From Prevotellaceae bacterium (lineage in GTDB: Bacteria; Bacteroidota; Bacteroidia; Bacteroidales; UBA932), in NCBI GenBank assembly GCA_031273285.1, contig JAISSE010000223.1, positions 1 through 7,193 on the forward strand: a DNA stretch of 7,193 bases, written 5' to 3'. A program made the position numbers and the translations under genes. Below are positions 6,413-7,193 of this stretch, piece after piece; position 1 is the stretch's first letter, and each line of letters starts with the position of its first letter. The notes under the pieces are model-generated. The model did not search any database. It was given only the letters and a program-made list of their open reading frames with translations, and had not been told where the DNA came from.

Positions 6413-6547
6413 GACTGTCTTGAAAGAGATTCGGCACGCAGATGACACGCGGATTTATGCAGATTATTTATAGCGTTTATTTTTATTTATCTGCGTAAAT
6501 CCTTAAAATCCGCGTCATCAGCGTGCCGAATCACGTTTAAAACAGCC
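6413..6547. repeat. Long imperfect palindrome (REP-like), possible terminator
   Basis: The inner arms are 6428-6464 and 6489-6532. GATTCGGCACGC (6428-6439) pairs perfectly with GCGTGCCGAATC (6521-6532), then GATGAC with GTCATC, GCGGATTT with AAATCCGC, and GCAGAT with ATCTGC, interrupted by small loops. Weaker pairing continues outward to 6413 and 6547. The AT-rich middle (about 6465-6488) forms the loop. The words CTGCGTAAATCC and CCGCGTCATC resemble dispersed repeats I associate with Bacteroidota. It lies 7 bp past the stop of the barrel gene and upstream of grpE, so it may separate their transcripts. Confidence 0.8.
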
Positions 6548-6554
6548 TCTCCCG

Positions 6555-6884
6555 TTATTTGCCGAAAGAATAACATATTCCCAAACCCGGCGCAAGATGC
6601 GGAGGAGTATCACCGAATGCAAGCGCCATATTCACATCAAATCTGAAACTTAGGCTGGGATATGAATTGAAAGGTTTCACTTCGACTCCAATTGGAAATG
6701 AAAATGACCCACTCCAGCCGCGAAACACACCCGCTCCGGCATACAGTCGGTAACTGTCTCTGTTTAAAAAAAATGCACGGATACTTATTTCGGGAGACAG
6801 AAAATAAGCCTGTGAAGAATAAAAATATACGTCGGCAGTAACGATTTTCTTTATTTCATAACTGAGACCTATTTTATTGCCCAT
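6555..6884 (-). CDS. Outer-membrane beta-barrel-like protein, frame lacks its own signal peptide
   Basis: A 109-residue frame from ATG at 6884. It shows alternating aromatic and polar strands typical of small barrels, for example KIGLSYEIKK (4-13), TADVYFYSSQ (16-25), SYRLYAGAGV (44-53), SLSFRFDVNM (76-85), and ends in GICYSFGK with an aromatic residue near the C-terminus. On this annotation it has no export signal. The same frame is open back to 6947, adding 21 residues. A typical signal peptide stands just before it in another frame (7017-6937). The most likely reading is one gene of about 154 codons, 7017-6555, broken by a frameshift near 6940-6947; the break could be a mutation or a sequence error. 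The exact family is not recognised; function unknown. Confidence 0.6.
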   Translation of the reverse strand: MGNKIGLSYEIKKIVTADVYFYSSQAYFLSPEISIRAFFLNRDSYRLYAGAGVFRGWSGSFSFPIGVEVKPFNSYPSLSFRFDVNMALAFGDTPPHLAPGLGICYSFGK

Positions 6885-6936
6885 ATCATAACAAATGCAG
6901 TCAATAAGCTCGACCGACCTTGTATCACTGAAAATA

Positions 6937-7017
6937 TTAAGACACTTTCAATTGCCCGCTTGCATTGCATACCGTCAATCCGGCAAATGCAACCATCACT
7001 AAAACTCTAATTTTCAT
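6937..7017 (-). pseudogene. Signal-peptide fragment, probable 5' part of the barrel gene
   Basis: From ATG at 7017 the frame encodes 26 residues beginning MKIRVLVMVAFAGLTV: two basic residues, a hydrophobic core, and small residues before a likely cut near NASGQ (18-22). It then stops at TAA (6939-6937). This is a complete secretion signal with nothing to export. The barrel frame at 6555-6947 overlaps it by a few bases and is displaced by one base, so a single-base change between about 6940 and 6947 would join them. I take the two parts as one broken gene. Confidence 0.55.
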
Positions 7018-7042
7018 TGTAACCTGTTATGTATTATCTCAC

Positions 7043-7084
7043 TATTCGTTATTCGTTATTCACTGTCCACTGTTCGTTATGTCA
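7043..7084. repeat. Degenerate tandem heptamers upstream of the barrel gene
   Basis: Six adjoining 7-mers: TATTCGT, TATTCGT, TATTCAC, TGTCCAC, TGTTCGT, TATGTCA. The first five follow TRTYCRY; the last is more diverged. A further related unit, ATCTCAC, precedes them (7036-7042). The units resemble the TTCATAG heptamers at 304-324 and 474-494 in length and in the TTC core. No coding function is evident. Confidence 0.6.
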
Positions 7085-7193
7085 CGTCCTGAAAAAAGTT
7101 GACACATTAATACTCTTTTTTCCATTAAATTTTTATTCATTTTTCATTTCATTTTTTTCCTGCGGGCTGCTTCTTCCCGCCGTCCTGCAGGAC
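7080..7193. mobile_element. Probable end of an insertion sequence, truncated by the window
   Basis: The segment starts with TGTCACGTCCTGAAAAAAGT directly followed by TGACAC, which resembles a terminal inverted repeat of a Bacteroidota insertion sequence of the IS3/IS481 kind as I remember them. The 5'-TG end fits such elements. It sits immediately after the heptamer array, a plausible insertion site. Inside, minus-strand frames run in from the right edge and stop near 7133-7149. The last 12 bases, GTCCTGCAGGAC, form a perfect palindrome. The other end is outside the window, so neither family nor completeness can be settled. Confidence 0.35.
7149..7193 (-). CDS. Possible 3' end of a transposase or other gene entering from the right
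   Basis: One minus-strand frame runs from the window edge for 14 codons to TGA (7151-7149) and gives a lysine-rich tail, VLQDGGKKQPAGKK. A second frame runs a little further to TAA (7135-7133) and ends QEKNEMKNE. Either could be the C-terminus of a transposase in the putative insertion sequence. The fragment is too short to choose between the frames or to name the product. Confidence 0.25.
   Translation of the reverse strand, partial: VLQDGGKKQPAGKK

Noticed and set aside
6310..6420. CIRCE (HrcA) element before grpE
   Set aside because: The TTAGCACTC-N9-GAGTGCTAA pattern is absent; the only dyad is the CTGACA-type sequence at 6387-6401.
6239..6448. Two overlapping frames of 60-68 codons at the grpE 5' end
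   Set aside because: They overlap the grpE start and its control region, show no motif or plausible start context, and would conflict with the conserved GrpE frame.
6528..6541. Possible parS half-site at TCACGTTT
   Set aside because: Only one half resembles parS; the other half belongs to the long palindrome and does not match.
1..7193. A new defence, secretion or biosynthetic system
   Set aside because: All complete genes belong to known housekeeping or transporter families, or to one DUF linked to parAB; nothing suggests an uncharacterised multi-gene system.

Overview
The window looks like a piece of a Bacteroidota (probably Bacteroidales) chromosome. Three things point there: a DUF5683-type membrane protein directly behind parA-parB, upstream sequences that fit the Bacteroidota promoter form (TTTG-like element, about 19 nt, TAnnTTTG), and AT-rich intergenic DNA full of the small repeats (TTCATAG / TTCGTTA heptamers, CACGAA words, CTGCGTAAATCC-type palindromes) I associate with that phylum. 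No rRNA, tRNA, CRISPR array or phage gene is visible. The phylum assignment rests on recognition, not on a search.

All convincing genes lie on the minus strand, so they read from right to left. Right edge (7080-7193): a probable insertion-sequence end with the last codons of a gene running out of the window. 6555-7017: a small outer-membrane beta-barrel-like gene whose signal peptide and barrel are in different frames. 6413-6547: a large imperfect palindrome that may end that transcript. 6342-6401: a control region holding a 15-bp dyad and a sequence with sigma-54 -24/-12 form. 6309-3221: grpE, dnaJ and a MATE efflux transporter in close succession, probably one operon. 3099-496: parA, parB and a DUF5683-type membrane protein, probably a second operon with its own promoter near 3167-3197. 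81-495: gene-free, repeat-rich DNA with a terminator-like hairpin. Left edge (1-113): a promoter-like sequence and the possible first codons of a gene leaving the window.

Functionally the window joins two housekeeping modules. GrpE and DnaJ serve DnaK, which is not encoded here. ParA and ParB form the chromosome partition system, but I see no parS site in the window. The MATE transporter behind dnaJ is an unusual companion for chaperones, and the DUF5683 protein behind parB is of unknown function.

I do not see a clearly new multi-gene system. The observations most worth a second look are the grpE control region, the internal duplication of the DUF5683 protein, the frameshifted barrel gene, and the layered repeats at both ends.
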